Of a stretch of DNA of 64,000 nucleotides, positions 1 to 9,600 are shown one piece after another (the first letter of the stretch is position 1; every line of letters starts with the position of its first letter). Source of the DNA: G963678445 sp963678445 (lineage in GTDB: Bacteria; Hydrogenedentota; Hydrogenedentia; Hydrogenedentales; G963678445); assembly GCA_963678445.1 (NCBI GenBank), contig OY782877.1, forward strand, positions 1,984,001 to 2,048,000. Reading direction: 5' to 3'. A program made the position numbers and the translations under genes. Below the pieces are notes generated by a model. The model was not told the DNA's origin, did no database searches, and was given only the letters and a program-made list of their open reading frames with translations.

Positions 1-374
1 CGGAGAATGCGTTTTATATTACAAATTGCCTCGTAGTCGTTTTCAAGATGTTCAAGTACATCGAGAAGGATAACAGTGTCGATGCTGTTTTCAGCAAAGG
101 GCCAGGCTTTATCGCCATCGAAAGCGAGGGTTTTTGGGACGCCGTTTTTGTGCGCGAAGTAAGCGGCTTCCGGGGCGCGATCGGCGCTGATGACGGTATA
201 GCCTTCGTTGTGTAGTTGGGAGGAGAAGAGGCCCCCACCGCAACCAACTTCGAGCAGAAGCCCTGTAGGCTGGGCATATCGGCGCAGCAATTGTCGTATG
301 ATGCGGCGTTTGTTAACAAACCACCAGTAGTGGGTTTCCGTTTTACGATGTACGACCAGCCATTCGTGTAACAT
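1..374 (-). CDS. class I SAM-dependent methyltransferase, C-terminus cut off by window edge
   Basis: The frame runs from an ATG at 374 leftward off the window with no stop, giving about 124 residues. It shows a class I methyltransferase core: a glycine-rich motif I (LLEVGCGGG, about residues 39-47), an acidic residue at the end of strand 2 (SADRAPE), and the later strand-4 motif VILLDVLEHL. That pattern matches the Methyltransf_11/23 type, in which the glycine loop binds S-adenosylmethionine. The N-terminus carries a basic and aromatic segment (HYWWFVNKRR), often seen in methyltransferases of surface-glycan clusters. The acceptor cannot be told from the fragment. The nearest gene on the right is divergent. 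Confidence 0.8.
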   Translation of the reverse strand, partial: MLHEWLVVHRKTETHYWWFVNKRRIIRQLLRRYAQPTGLLLEVGCGGGLFSSQLHNEGYTVISADRAPEAAYFAHKNGVPKTLAFDGDKAWPFAENSIDTVILLDVLEHLENDYEAICNIKRIL

Positions 375-539
375 GACGTCCTTCCGTGTCTTGCATGCTC
401 ATGACAGGGTTAATTTTAGCGAAAGGCGTTGGGGAATGCTACTTTGGCGTTGTTGCGTTGTGTTTTTTCCTGGGGTTCGGTAGTATCGTGGCTGAGAAGT
501 TTTTGGAAGGTTTTCTTTGCAGCAATTGAGGAAGAATGG

Positions 540-1439
540 ATGCGAGTACGAATTATAGCGAACCCTGTGGCGGGTGGTGGCAAGGGATTGGTGCGTGCGC
601 AGGGGTTGTGTGCGGCGTTGGAGGCGCGCGGCGCAGCGGTGGATTTGCGTGTAACGCAGGGTGCGGGTGAAGGGCAGGTAATTGCGGGTGAGGGGGATAC
701 GGATTGTATTGCAGTGGTGGGGGGAGATGGGACGTTACATGAGGTGGTGAATGGATTGAAGTTGGGGGAGGATACGCCGGTGGCAATTTTTGCCTGTGGT
801 TCGGCGAATGTGGTGGCGCGGGAGTTGCGCATGCCAAAGGATGCTGCGGAAATGGCGGCGTTGATTTTAGAGCAGCGTGTGCATCGGATGGATTTGATTT
901 TATGGGGGGAGGAGCGTGTGCTGTTGGGAGCGGGTGCGGGTTTGGATGCGGCGGTGGCAGCGGTAGTGAAGGCGGGACGGGGGACGAAGTCGAGTGTGTG
1001 GCGTTGGGTTTGGCCTGCGGTGCGCACGGTGCTTTCGTATGATTATCCCAAGGTGCGGGTGTGTTTGGATGATTTGGAGATAAGCGAGGGATCGCCGTAT
1101 GTGATTGTGGGGAATTGCCGTTATTCAGCGGGGGTCTTTCCGAGTACGCCACTTGCGAAGACGAATGATGGCTTGCTGGATGTGTGTCTGGTGCGTAAAT
1201 TGAATCCGTTTCGTGTTCTTTTTTTGGCGGTGGGGGTATGGTTGCCCGGTTTTACGAAGCGGCCTGACATTATATATAGGAAGGGGAAGCGGGTGACGTT
1301 GACGCCGGTGTCTTCGGCAGTGCCGTTGCAGGTGGACGGGGATCCGGCGGGGACGGTGCCAACAACGTTTAGTGTGCTGCCGCAGGCGTTGCCGATGATT
1401 GCTTCTTGTGGGCGGTGCTCCAAGTGCTTTGATGGATGA
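540..1439 (+). CDS. diacylglycerol/sphingosine kinase-family lipid kinase (YegS/DgkB type)
   Basis: This 299-residue protein has the DAGK catalytic domain. The N-terminus reads RIIANPVAGGGKG (nucleotide-binding start), followed by the signature GGDGTLHEVVNG near residue 67 and a GSANVVAREL segment. The C-terminal half ends in a beta-rich lobe with the conserved PLQVDGDPAG motif. Such enzymes phosphorylate diacylglycerol or a related lipid alcohol with ATP at the membrane. An upstream in-frame ATG at 429 exists, but the ATG at 540 follows a GAGGAAG ribosome site at suitable spacing and starts exactly where family homology begins. The far C-terminus has a cysteine pair (CGRCSKC), which is unusual. 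The gene is followed by a strong hairpin. The lipid substrate is unknown. Confidence 0.88.
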   Translation: MRVRIIANPVAGGGKGLVRAQGLCAALEARGAAVDLRVTQGAGEGQVIAGEGDTDCIAVVGGDGTLHEVVNGLKLGEDTPVAIFACGSANVVARELRMPKDAAEMAALILEQRVHRMDLILWGEERVLLGAGAGLDAAVAAVVKAGRGTKSSVWRWVWPAVRTVLSYDYPKVRVCLDDLEISEGSPYVIVGNCRYSAGVFPSTPLAKTNDGLLDVCLVRKLNPFRVLFLAVGVWLPGFTKRPDIIYRKGKRVTLTPVSSAVPLQVDGDPAGTVPTTFSVLPQALPMIASCGRCSKCFDG

Positions 1440-1445
1440 ATATTG

Positions 1446-1482
1446 CTGGGGGAATCTTTTTGTGAACAAAAAGCTCCCCCAG
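1446..1482 (+). terminator. hairpin of a recurrent terminator-like family, copy 1
   Basis: A nearly perfect inverted repeat (CTGGGGGA...CTTTTTGT, two-base loop, ACAAAAAG...TCCCCCAG) begins 7 bp after the lipid-kinase stop. It is followed by CCCCTTCAAAAAAAAC, a tail also found after the related hairpins at 40429 and 58727. It probably ends transcription of the kinase and possibly also the convergent HAD gene. The tail is A-rich rather than T-rich on the plus strand, so it is not a textbook intrinsic terminator. Confidence 0.55.
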
Positions 1483-1565
1483 AGCCCCTTCAAAAAAAAC
1501 TTTAGGAAGGGGAATAGAATTCAAAAACTCCCAAAAGATTAAAGAGGTTGCCTTGTTTTTAAAGC

Positions 1566-1626
1566 GCAAGGAACCATAGTATTGCTCGTGGCGCTGGCCA
1601 CTTGCCGGCGGTCGCTGGACTGCTAG
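1566..1626 (+). repeat. dispersed intergenic repeat, 3' part (copy 1)
   Basis: This partial, degenerate copy retains the body segment AAGGAACCATAGTATTGCTC, the short hairpin GTGGCGCTGGCCAC, and the end motif CGGTCGCTGGAC. The full form is described at 3091-3224. It runs into the stop codon of the HAD gene at 1623. Confidence 0.6.
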
Positions 1627-2336
1627 GGCAGCAGTTTGGGGAGTTGATCGATAAAATCTTGCCAGCAGGGGAAAATGTAGTCGGCTTGGGTAGTATCTTG
1701 ATAGCGGGGATTGGAGCCGGTGAAGAGTCCGCCTTGTCCCCCCAGGTTTTGAATGCCCGCGATGTCGGTAGGTTCGAGGTCGCCCAGATGGAGGATTTCG
1801 TTGGGGGACACGCCGAGTACTTTTGCGGTATGTTGAAACATGGCCGCTTGTGGTTTGGACACGCCGAGGTGGTCGGAAAAGGTAAGGGTAGTGAAGTGGG
1901 GGGTAAAGGCGTGTTGATCGAGAATCTTTTCTAGTGAAGCGCCGGGGCTGATACCGGTGTCTGAAATGAGCCCAATGGGGCAATGTTGTGCGGCGAGGCG
2001 TACGGCATCAAGGGCGGCTTTAATGGGGCGAGGGGGATACTGGACGATGGCGTCGCCAAAGGTCTGGACCAGTTGCGATGCATCTTCCTGGCTGAACGTT
2101 GTTTCCAAATGGGTTTCAGCCATACGCACGGCATCGTTTGGGGTCAGGGTGCGCTGTTCTGCGGTATGTATTTCCAGAAATTTCGCGTAGATTTTTTCGA
2201 GCACCGTGTCGGCGGTGTCATAGGGGACCTGGGCTACATGGGCGAGGGCTTGCGAACGCATACGGCGACGTATATCGCCGCCGTCGTCTTCGAAGAGTGT
2301 GTACCAGAAATCGAATGTGATGGCGCGAATAGGCAT
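1623..2336 (-). CDS. HAD-superfamily hydrolase
   Basis: This 237-residue protein has HAD phosphatase motifs: motif I FDFWYTLF (nucleophile Asp9), motif II LISDTG (about residue 141), a lysine motif (VSKPQAAMF) and motif IV LHLGDLEPTDIAG with the metal-binding Asp. An alpha-helical cap is inserted after motif I, as in the haloacid-dehalogenase/phosphoglycolate-phosphatase group. The second Asp of the usual DxD in motif I is replaced by Trp (DFW). That is common in a subfamily annotated as general HAD hydrolases and makes the substrate hard to predict. It stands alone between convergent and co-oriented neighbours. Confidence 0.88.
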   Translation of the reverse strand: MPIRAITFDFWYTLFEDDGGDIRRRMRSQALAHVAQVPYDTADTVLEKIYAKFLEIHTAEQRTLTPNDAVRMAETHLETTFSQEDASQLVQTFGDAIVQYPPRPIKAALDAVRLAAQHCPIGLISDTGISPGASLEKILDQHAFTPHFTTLTFSDHLGVSKPQAAMFQHTAKVLGVSPNEILHLGDLEPTDIAGIQNLGGQGGLFTGSNPRYQDTTQADYIFPCWQDFIDQLPKLLP

Positions 2337-2408
2337 AGCTAAAACTCCAGTACTATACGGTGTGAGGGAGTCATTTTTCGTGGACGTCGGAATTATTTTG
2401 AGCAGATA

Positions 2409-3020
2409 CTATTCAAACTTGTTTTTGTAGCGGCTTTTACGTAGACCTTGTTCTTCGATAAGCGCCTGCGCGCGTGCGATGCGTTCGGGGGGTAATCCCT
2501 CGGTGCGGTGGCAAATCTTACGCGCTGGCGTACCCGCCCAGATTTCGAGCGGTCCGACGTGGGTGTCTTCTAATAGCATGCTGCCGATACCGATGATGGC
2601 GCCGTCTTCTATAGTTACCCCCGGCTGGATGTAGGTGCGGCTGCCGATGAAGCAGTTATTGCCGATAATAATGGGCTTGGTGATATGGGGGGTATAGGCC
2701 CAGTGAGCGTCGGTGCCATGAAAGAGGTGGTTGGTGTCGCGCAGTACGCAGAATTCAGCGATACCGGTTTCGTTACCGATCTGGATGAGCTCTTGCGCCT
2801 CGAAAACACAGTGGAAGCTGCAACCGGAGTGGTGACCAAAGATGATTTTGCCGTCACCATGGGTGCGCATGATGGCGTCTTCGCGGATACGGCAATAATC
2901 GCCAAGCTCTACGTGCCCATCTATGGTTAACTGGCTGCCCAGGATGCGACAGTTTTTGCCTTTTTTTTCAAATTTTCGACCATTATTCCAATTACGCCAG
3001 GTACGTACGATAGAATTCAT
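2409..3020 (-). CDS. left-handed beta-helix (hexapeptide-repeat) acyltransferase
   Basis: About 203 residues containing hexapeptide-type repeats across most of the length (for example IIIGNNCFIGSRTYI and VTIEDGAIIGIGSM). This gives the left-handed beta-helix of maltose O-acetyltransferase, NeuD and WbbJ-type enzymes, which transfer acyl groups to sugars as trimers. A histidine in the DTNHLFHG stretch is a candidate catalytic base. The frame stays open to a GTG at 3104, but that extension lies in a dispersed repeat. The ATG at 3020 has AAGGA seven bases upstream and is the preferred start; the ATG at 3065 is possible. The substrate is unknown, and a surface-sugar O-acetylation role is inference. 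Confidence 0.78.
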   Translation of the reverse strand: MNSIVRTWRNWNNGRKFEKKGKNCRILGSQLTIDGHVELGDYCRIREDAIMRTHGDGKIIFGHHSGCSFHCVFEAQELIQIGNETGIAEFCVLRDTNHLFHGTDAHWAYTPHITKPIIIGNNCFIGSRTYIQPGVTIEDGAIIGIGSMLLEDTHVGPLEIWAGTPARKICHRTEGLPPERIARAQALIEEQGLRKSRYKNKFE

Positions 3021-3090
3021 GAAAAAATCCTTAATGCTTCGCAGCTCCGGGTCAAGCAGGCCCATAGGGTTCGGCACAGGTTGATCAGGT

Positions 3091-3224
3091 ACTAAAGTGG
3101 TCACTGGACCACTTTAGTGACTTAAATTCCAAGAGTTGTTATAAAAAACGAAATTTTTGCTGCGGTTAGGGATGGCAAGGACCATACCTCTTGCGTGCGG
3201 TCAGTGGACCGCTTTAGTCACTAA
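3091..3224 (+). repeat. dispersed intergenic repeat (copy 2, near complete)
   Basis: This near-complete element has a central body (TTATAAAAAACGAAATTTTT, then GCGGTTAGGGATGGCAAGGACCAT in two blocks). At both ends in the same orientation it has GGACC(A/G)CTTTAGT(G/C)ACT, so the unit looks flanked by a short direct repeat. Near the right end are imperfect palindromes around GCGGTC and GACCGC. At least eleven related copies lie in this window at 1.6, 3.1, 12.9, 19.5, 19.6, 22.1, 26.9, 28.9, 32.8, 35.2 and 37.2 kb, all between genes. Confidence 0.82.
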
Positions 3225-3641
3225 TTTGGGGCAGTGTAGCATATTTTTAGGTACGGGTAGAATCTGATGTAAAGGGGGAAAATTCAAAAGACGCAGAATT
3301 TGTGTTATTTTACGCTTGGCAAAATCACTATACTTGCTGTACACTGTTTTAGCATAGGGCTATATTTTTTTTGGGGGGAAGGAATGTATAAGCCGAACGG
3401 ATAACTGCCGAAAGACGTGTTGTTTTGCTAAAAATACGTTTTTCGGGAGGGACAGTATATCCGTGGATAGCTGGCGATGGGAACTTTACGGATTGCTAAG
3501 CAGCATAGTGCTTTTGTGTATAAATTTATGCTGATGTATTTTTATAGCAAGTCGTAGGACAGGACGTGAGGCCCTGTTTACGACAGGTGTGGCAATAATA
3601 GGATTGTTACACAGCCACAAGACCGTATGGAGTGCAGTATA
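3225..3641. other. long non-coding leader upstream of the giant surface-protein gene
   Basis: No credible ORF is present. A weak promoter-like pair, TTGGCA (3316-3321) and TACACT (3340-3345) with 18-bp spacing, lies about 300 bp before the start codon. A stem-loop formed by GTCGTAgGACAGG and CCTGTttACGAC spans about 3551-3584, shortly before the ribosome site. The structure may act in the 5' leader; this is unproven. Confidence 0.35.
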
Positions 3642-6600
3642 ATGAGGCGAATGGTTGCAGGAAGAATAGGAAAAACGTTTGGCGTGTGCTGTATCGCAGT
3701 GTTGGCGTTGTTCGCAGCTGTGTGCGCACATGGGGACGTGTACGAAAGTACGGGTGTCTTGGGAGATTTGGTGGTGATTGAGGGGGAGACGATTATAATC
3801 GATACGGGGGCTTCGCCACCTACGTTTTATGTAGAGGCGTATCCTGTTGGTGGAATGTATAAAGGACGGGTTGATGGGGGTGTCGCGGTCTTTGATTTTG
3901 AAAGTGTGGAGATCGATCCGGGTGTTTCCATCACGGTGACAGGGAGCAGACCGCTTTCGATTGCCGCGCGTAGTGACATTATTATTGGCTCCAGCTTTGA
4001 CGTGTCGGTAGGACGCTGTGGTGGTGGTGTCGGTGGCGTAGGGGGGCCCGGTGCGTCAGGTGGCGCAGGGGGTACTGGTGGTAGCGGGGGTAGCGGGGGC
4101 GATGGTGGTGTTGGTGGTAAGGGCGGTAGTGTTGAGAAAGAAGGGGATGCTTGGGTGTCTTCTCCAGGTGAAGCGGGCACGCTGGGTACGTCAGGTACAG
4201 CGGGTGCGCCGGGTTCTAATGGTCTGACAGGGGGTTCGAATCCCGATGCAACAGGCGGTCGCGGTGGTGCAGGGTATGGTAATGAAGCGTCGGCTGGTGG
4301 CCTTGGGGGTGCGGGTGGTGTAAATAATGATGGTGCGGGCGTAGGAGGTTCGGGTGCGACGGTAGTGGGAAAAGGTGGTCCGGCTTCCGAGCATTTTGGT
4401 AAAGGCGGTACGCTGGTTGATGTGCCGGATTGGTTGGGTATTGATGCGAAGTACGGATTATCGGGTAAAGATGGCGATCCGTTGATTGGCACGAAGGCCA
4501 AGGATGGAGAAGAACCGGATAGCAGTAATGCCACGCAAGGTGCGGCAGGTGCGGTGGGTAGTCCGGGTGCGGATGCCGTGTTTGTTGCGAATGCAGATAC
4601 ATTGGAGTTGGCGGCTGGACCTGGTGGTGGCGGCGGCGGTGGCGGCGCTGGTGGCGGTGGTGGTGGTGGTGGCGGTGGTGGCGGTGGTGGTGGTGGTGGC
4701 GGTGGTGGCGGTGGTGGCGCCAGCACATACATCCAATCATTTACGCTTTTCAAGATTCCCTACCCCGAAACGAAAGTGGGCGGCGGTGGTGGTGGTGGTG
4801 GCGCTTCTGGTCGTGGTGGTTCGGGCGGTTCTGGTGGTGGCGGTGGTGGTGGTGGTAGTGCCGGTGAAGAAGGAGGAACGGGTGCCGCGGGCGCCAATGG
4901 GATCGGCCAGGCCGGTGGTGCTGGTGGTGACGGTAACAGCGCCCTGGATATTGTAGGGGATATTGCCCTTGATGGCGATGGTGGCGATGGTGGTATAGGC
5001 GGTAGCGGTGCGTATGGTGGTTCCGGCGGTCGTGGTGGTTCCGGTGGTTCCGGTGGCCTTGGCGGTTCCGGTGCGTCTGGTGGCGGCTGCATTCTTTTTG
5101 CTGCACGGGGCTTGTTAGAACTGAAAGAAAACGTTGTAATTAATATTTCGGCAGGCCTTCCCGTGGTTGGTCAAGCCGGTGTTGGTGGTGGTGCTTCGAC
5201 AAATGGCGCTTCGGGTGCAAGCCGAATGGAAGGCGGCGCTGGGGGTGAGTCCGGGAGAATGCCCGTTTTACCAATCTCTCTGGCAACGGCAAAAGGCGGT
5301 GATGGTGGCCGTGGTGGCGCCGGTGGTGATGGTGGTCGTGGTGCGTCGGGTGGCGCTGGTGGCGCTGGTGGTCGCGGTGGTTATGGTGCACCGGGTATGG
5401 TGAAGTTGCACGGGTCGGTGATCAAAGTAGCGCAAGGGCCTGACGGGGCAAAGATTGTCGCGGATAATGCAGGGGGAAGCGCATCGGAACAGAACGGTCG
5501 CTTTACGCATATTTCCAATATGACCGATGCTGCACGTAGTGCTAACCAACCACAATTCAGCACAACGTATCTGGTAAGTGGCGCGGCGAAGAATGATGCG
5601 ATGCTGAAAGGTTTCAATTCATTCATTTTGCAGAAGACGCCCTTTATTCCCAACTTGGAAGGCGGTGCTGCGCCGAATGGCTGGTGTCTGCCCAGTTACT
5701 GGAACCAGGAAGAGGTAGAGGCGCTGCCTGCTACAGGTACGATAGAAGCTGTAGAATACCGGCTTTTCCCCAGTATATTTGAAGGCTTTGACCAGCTGGT
5801 AATAACAAATACGTCGGAAACGGAAACCGTAGAACAAATTACCATCCATGCTGGTAGCAATCGGGCGCGTTTAATTCGGGGTGAAAACAGAAACGCGGGT
5901 GAATTGTTGCCGGGGCAGTCGTGGACGATGACGCTGCCGACGGATATGGCGCTGACGGTAGATCTGGAGGGAGAAGGCGCAGGCTCGACCGGTTCAATCT
6001 ATGAAAGCGATGGACATCTGGGCGATCTGCTAGTAGACAGTGGTTCGATTGCGATTGATACAGGTATGCCAGGCGGTGCGGCAGGTGGTATGGATGTAAA
6101 TGGCACCTATTATCAGGCACGCATAGATATTCGTCCGGAGACAGGGGAAGAAGTAGCGGTTTTTGAATTCCAGGAAGTAGCCGTGGGTGCGGTCTCGGTA
6201 AGTATTTCCGGGCAACGCCCCCTGTCGATTGCCGCTAAAGGTGACATGGACTGGAATGCAGCATTGGTTGCACCGGCAGGCTTGCTGGGCGGTGGTCTTG
6301 GTGGTGGCGGCGGTACGGGCGGCACCGGCGGACTAGGCGGTGCGGGTGGCCTTGGTGGTACGGGTGGTGAGGGTGGTACGGGTGGTGTTGGCGGTGGCTC
6401 CCTTGAAGTACGGGGTGCGCAAGGTAATGGTGCGGATGGCACATCAGGTCTGGCGGGTGCTGTCGGAACAGCCGGAACAACTGGTTCAGTAGGTTATTCG
6501 GGCGACAGTGGCTCAGTGGGACAATACGGTTTCGCTGCGTCAGGCGCCCGAGGTCTTGGCGGCAGTGGTGCTGGAGAGGTTGCCGGTGGCTTTGGTGGCC

Positions 6601-9600
6601 AAGCGGGCGCAGGCGGTGCGGAAGCTGCTGGTGGCGCTGGCAAAGATCTGAAGACAGGGGCCGTGGTTGTAGGTTCAGCGGGTGATGATGGTTCTTCTAA
6701 TGCGGGTGTCGCGGGTGCTTCGGGCGGTGATGAAGGCGCGCCAACTGCAGGCACACAAGGGATGACAGGTGAAATAGGCGGTAATGCGGCCTATGCGAGT
6801 ATTACAACCTTAGCTAATTCGTTGGAACTGGTGGCGGGTCATGGTGGTGGCGGTGGTGGCGGTGGTAGCGGCGGTGGTGGCGGCGGTGGTGGCGGCGGCG
6901 GCGGCGGTGGTAGTGGTGGTAGCGGTGGTGGTGGCGGTAGTGGTGCAGCGTATGATGGTCTATTAGGATATGGTGCTTTTCGTACGAATGGTGGTGCGGG
7001 TGGTGCAGGCGCCATTGGTGCGGACGGTACCCGAAACGCCAACACGACGTGGCCTTCGTCGCCTGCGGGTGGCGGTAGCGGTGCAACCGGTGGTATCGGC
7101 GGCAATGGGGGTACAGGTGCACCGGGTGGTGTTGGCGGCAATGGAGGTCAAGGCGGCAACGGCGGTGGCGCAATTGTACTGGCTGCACGTGGCCTGCTGC
7201 ATCTGGGTGAATCTTGCGTTCTGGACGTTTCCGCTAGTTTACCCGACGGTGGTGCAACCGGTTCTTCCTCAGGAGCTTCTCCCGTAGCGCCTACCGATGG
7301 TAGCAGTGGAATCGATGGTAAAGATGGCGGCACACGCGGTAAAGCAAACTTTGCTGATTTTTCGGCAGGTAACGGCGGTGCTGGTGGCGATGGTGGCCGT
7401 GGCGGCGATGGTGCTTCCGGTGCCTCTGGTGGTCGTGGTGGCGATGGCGCCGCTGGCGGATACGGCGTGCCAGGTATGGTGAAACTGCATGCCTCGGTGA
7501 TAGTAGCAGAGGGCGCAGAAGTGCGTGCGAATAATGGCGCGAGCGAGGCCCCTGAACATAGTGGCGCATGCACGATAATTTCGAATATGAATGCCACGGC
7601 GCGTACTGCACATCTGCCTGCTGCGGGCACGAATTCACTTTTGGTAGGTTTTTCTAATCATGATCCGTTGTTGAAAGGGACCAATCCTTTTGATGGCGCC
7701 TCCACGCCAATGCTTCCGGATCTGTTAGGTGGACCGGCGACACGCGGTTGGTGTCAAGCGGACTATTGGAATAAGGATCTGGAAAACCCGGCGTTCAACG
7801 TTGATAACGGTCTTGAATACCGAGTTTTTCGTAATTCAACGAGTGAATCTGTCTTTGCAGGATATGACCAAATCCTGATTCGGAATACAAGCACAACAGA
7901 GACGGCGACCGACGTCCAACTTTCTATCGGTGCGGCAACATTCCGGTTGATTGACGGTAAAGAGGGTGTTGCTGGAACATTGGAACCTGGCCAGACCTGG
8001 ACAACAACATTCCAGGCAGGGGCGCAGGTAACCGTTCCCAACGCCACGGGCACAGGTGGCACAGGCGATGGACCTACAGCTGACTTTACGGTCTCTGCGG
8101 CAGCTGGAGCAGCACCTTTTGTAGCGATCTTCACGGATGCCTCTACAGCCGGCACAGAACCGATCTCACGTTGGTTGTGGGATTTTGGTGATGGTTCGAC
8201 CAGTGAGGACCAGAACCCAATTCACACCTATGTAAATGAAGGTGCCTACGATGTTTCCTTAACCGTTTTTACGGAAGTGGGTTCCAGCGTGATCCGCAAG
8301 GAAGGTTTCATCGAAGCAGTTGCCCCGGGTATGCCAATTGCCGCCTTTACGGCGATGCCAACCACGGGCATACGTCCGTTGACAGTGCAATTTGCAGATA
8401 CCTCCTCAGCGGGCACGTCGCCGATTACGGCATGGCAGTGGAATTTTGGCGATGGTTCGACCAGTAATACCCAGAGTCCGAGCCACACCTATACCAGCGC
8501 GGGCACATATACAGTATCGCTGACGGTAACCACGGCGGTAGGCAGCAACACGCACACCGCGGATAATCTTATTACCGTTCAGGATCAACAAGCGCCTGAT
8601 GCCTATTTCACCGCGGGCCCCACGACAGGTGAAGGCTCATTACAGGTTTACTTTGTTGATCGCTCCACTGCCGGTACGTCGCCGATTACATCGTGGGAGT
8701 GGAGTTTTGGAGACGGTTCGAGCAGCACGGAGTCCAGCCCGACGCACACCTATGCCAGCGAAGGCACATATACGGTATCGCTGACAGTTACGAGTGCACA
8801 TGGCAGTGATACTCACGAGGCAGCGAACCTGATTGTAGTCAGCGCAGTCACGGAAGCGCCGATAGCCTTGTTTACGGCGAGTCCAACCGCCGGAAACGCC
8901 CCGCTCCAGGTGAGTTTCAGTGATCAATCTGCCGCGGGCACGTCGCCGATTACATCGTGGCAATGGAACTTTGGCGACACTTCGACCAGTACCGAGCCGA
9001 ATCCGATACATACCTACTCCAGTGAGGGTACGTACACAGTATCGCTGACGGTAACCACAGCGGATGGCACAGATACAAGAACGATACCGAATCTGATCAG
9101 TGTTGGTGAAGGAGTCGAGCCGCCCGTAGCTGCCTTCACGGCGAGCCCAACTTCGGGCGACGCTCCGCTTGCGGTAAACTTTACGGATCAATCTGCTCCG
9201 GGTACGTCCGCAATTACATCCTGGCAATGGACTTTTGGTGATGGCTCTACCAGTACCGAAAAAAATCCTGCGCATACGTACACCAGCGAAGGCACATATA
9301 CGGTATCGCTGACGGTGACCACGGCGGATGGCACAAACAGTAAAACCATTGCAAACTTGATTAGTGTAGCTGCAACAACGGAAGGCGAAGGTGAAGAAGG
9401 CGAAGGTGAAGAAGGCGAAGGCGAGGAAGGCGAAGGCGAGGAAGGCGAAGGCGAGGAAGGCGAAGGCGAGGAAGGCGAAGGCGAGCTAACGCATCATGCC
9501 GCGGATCAAGATGGCGACAGCCAGATTGAGTTATCAGAATTACTTCGTGTAATTCAATTGTTCAATCTGGCGGAGTTCTCCTGTAATGCGAACACGGAAG

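Noticed and set aside
4232..4247. tRNA T-arm-like GGTTCGAATCCC
   Set aside because: It lies inside the coding frame of the giant glycine-rich gene, and no acceptor, D or anticodon arms surround it.
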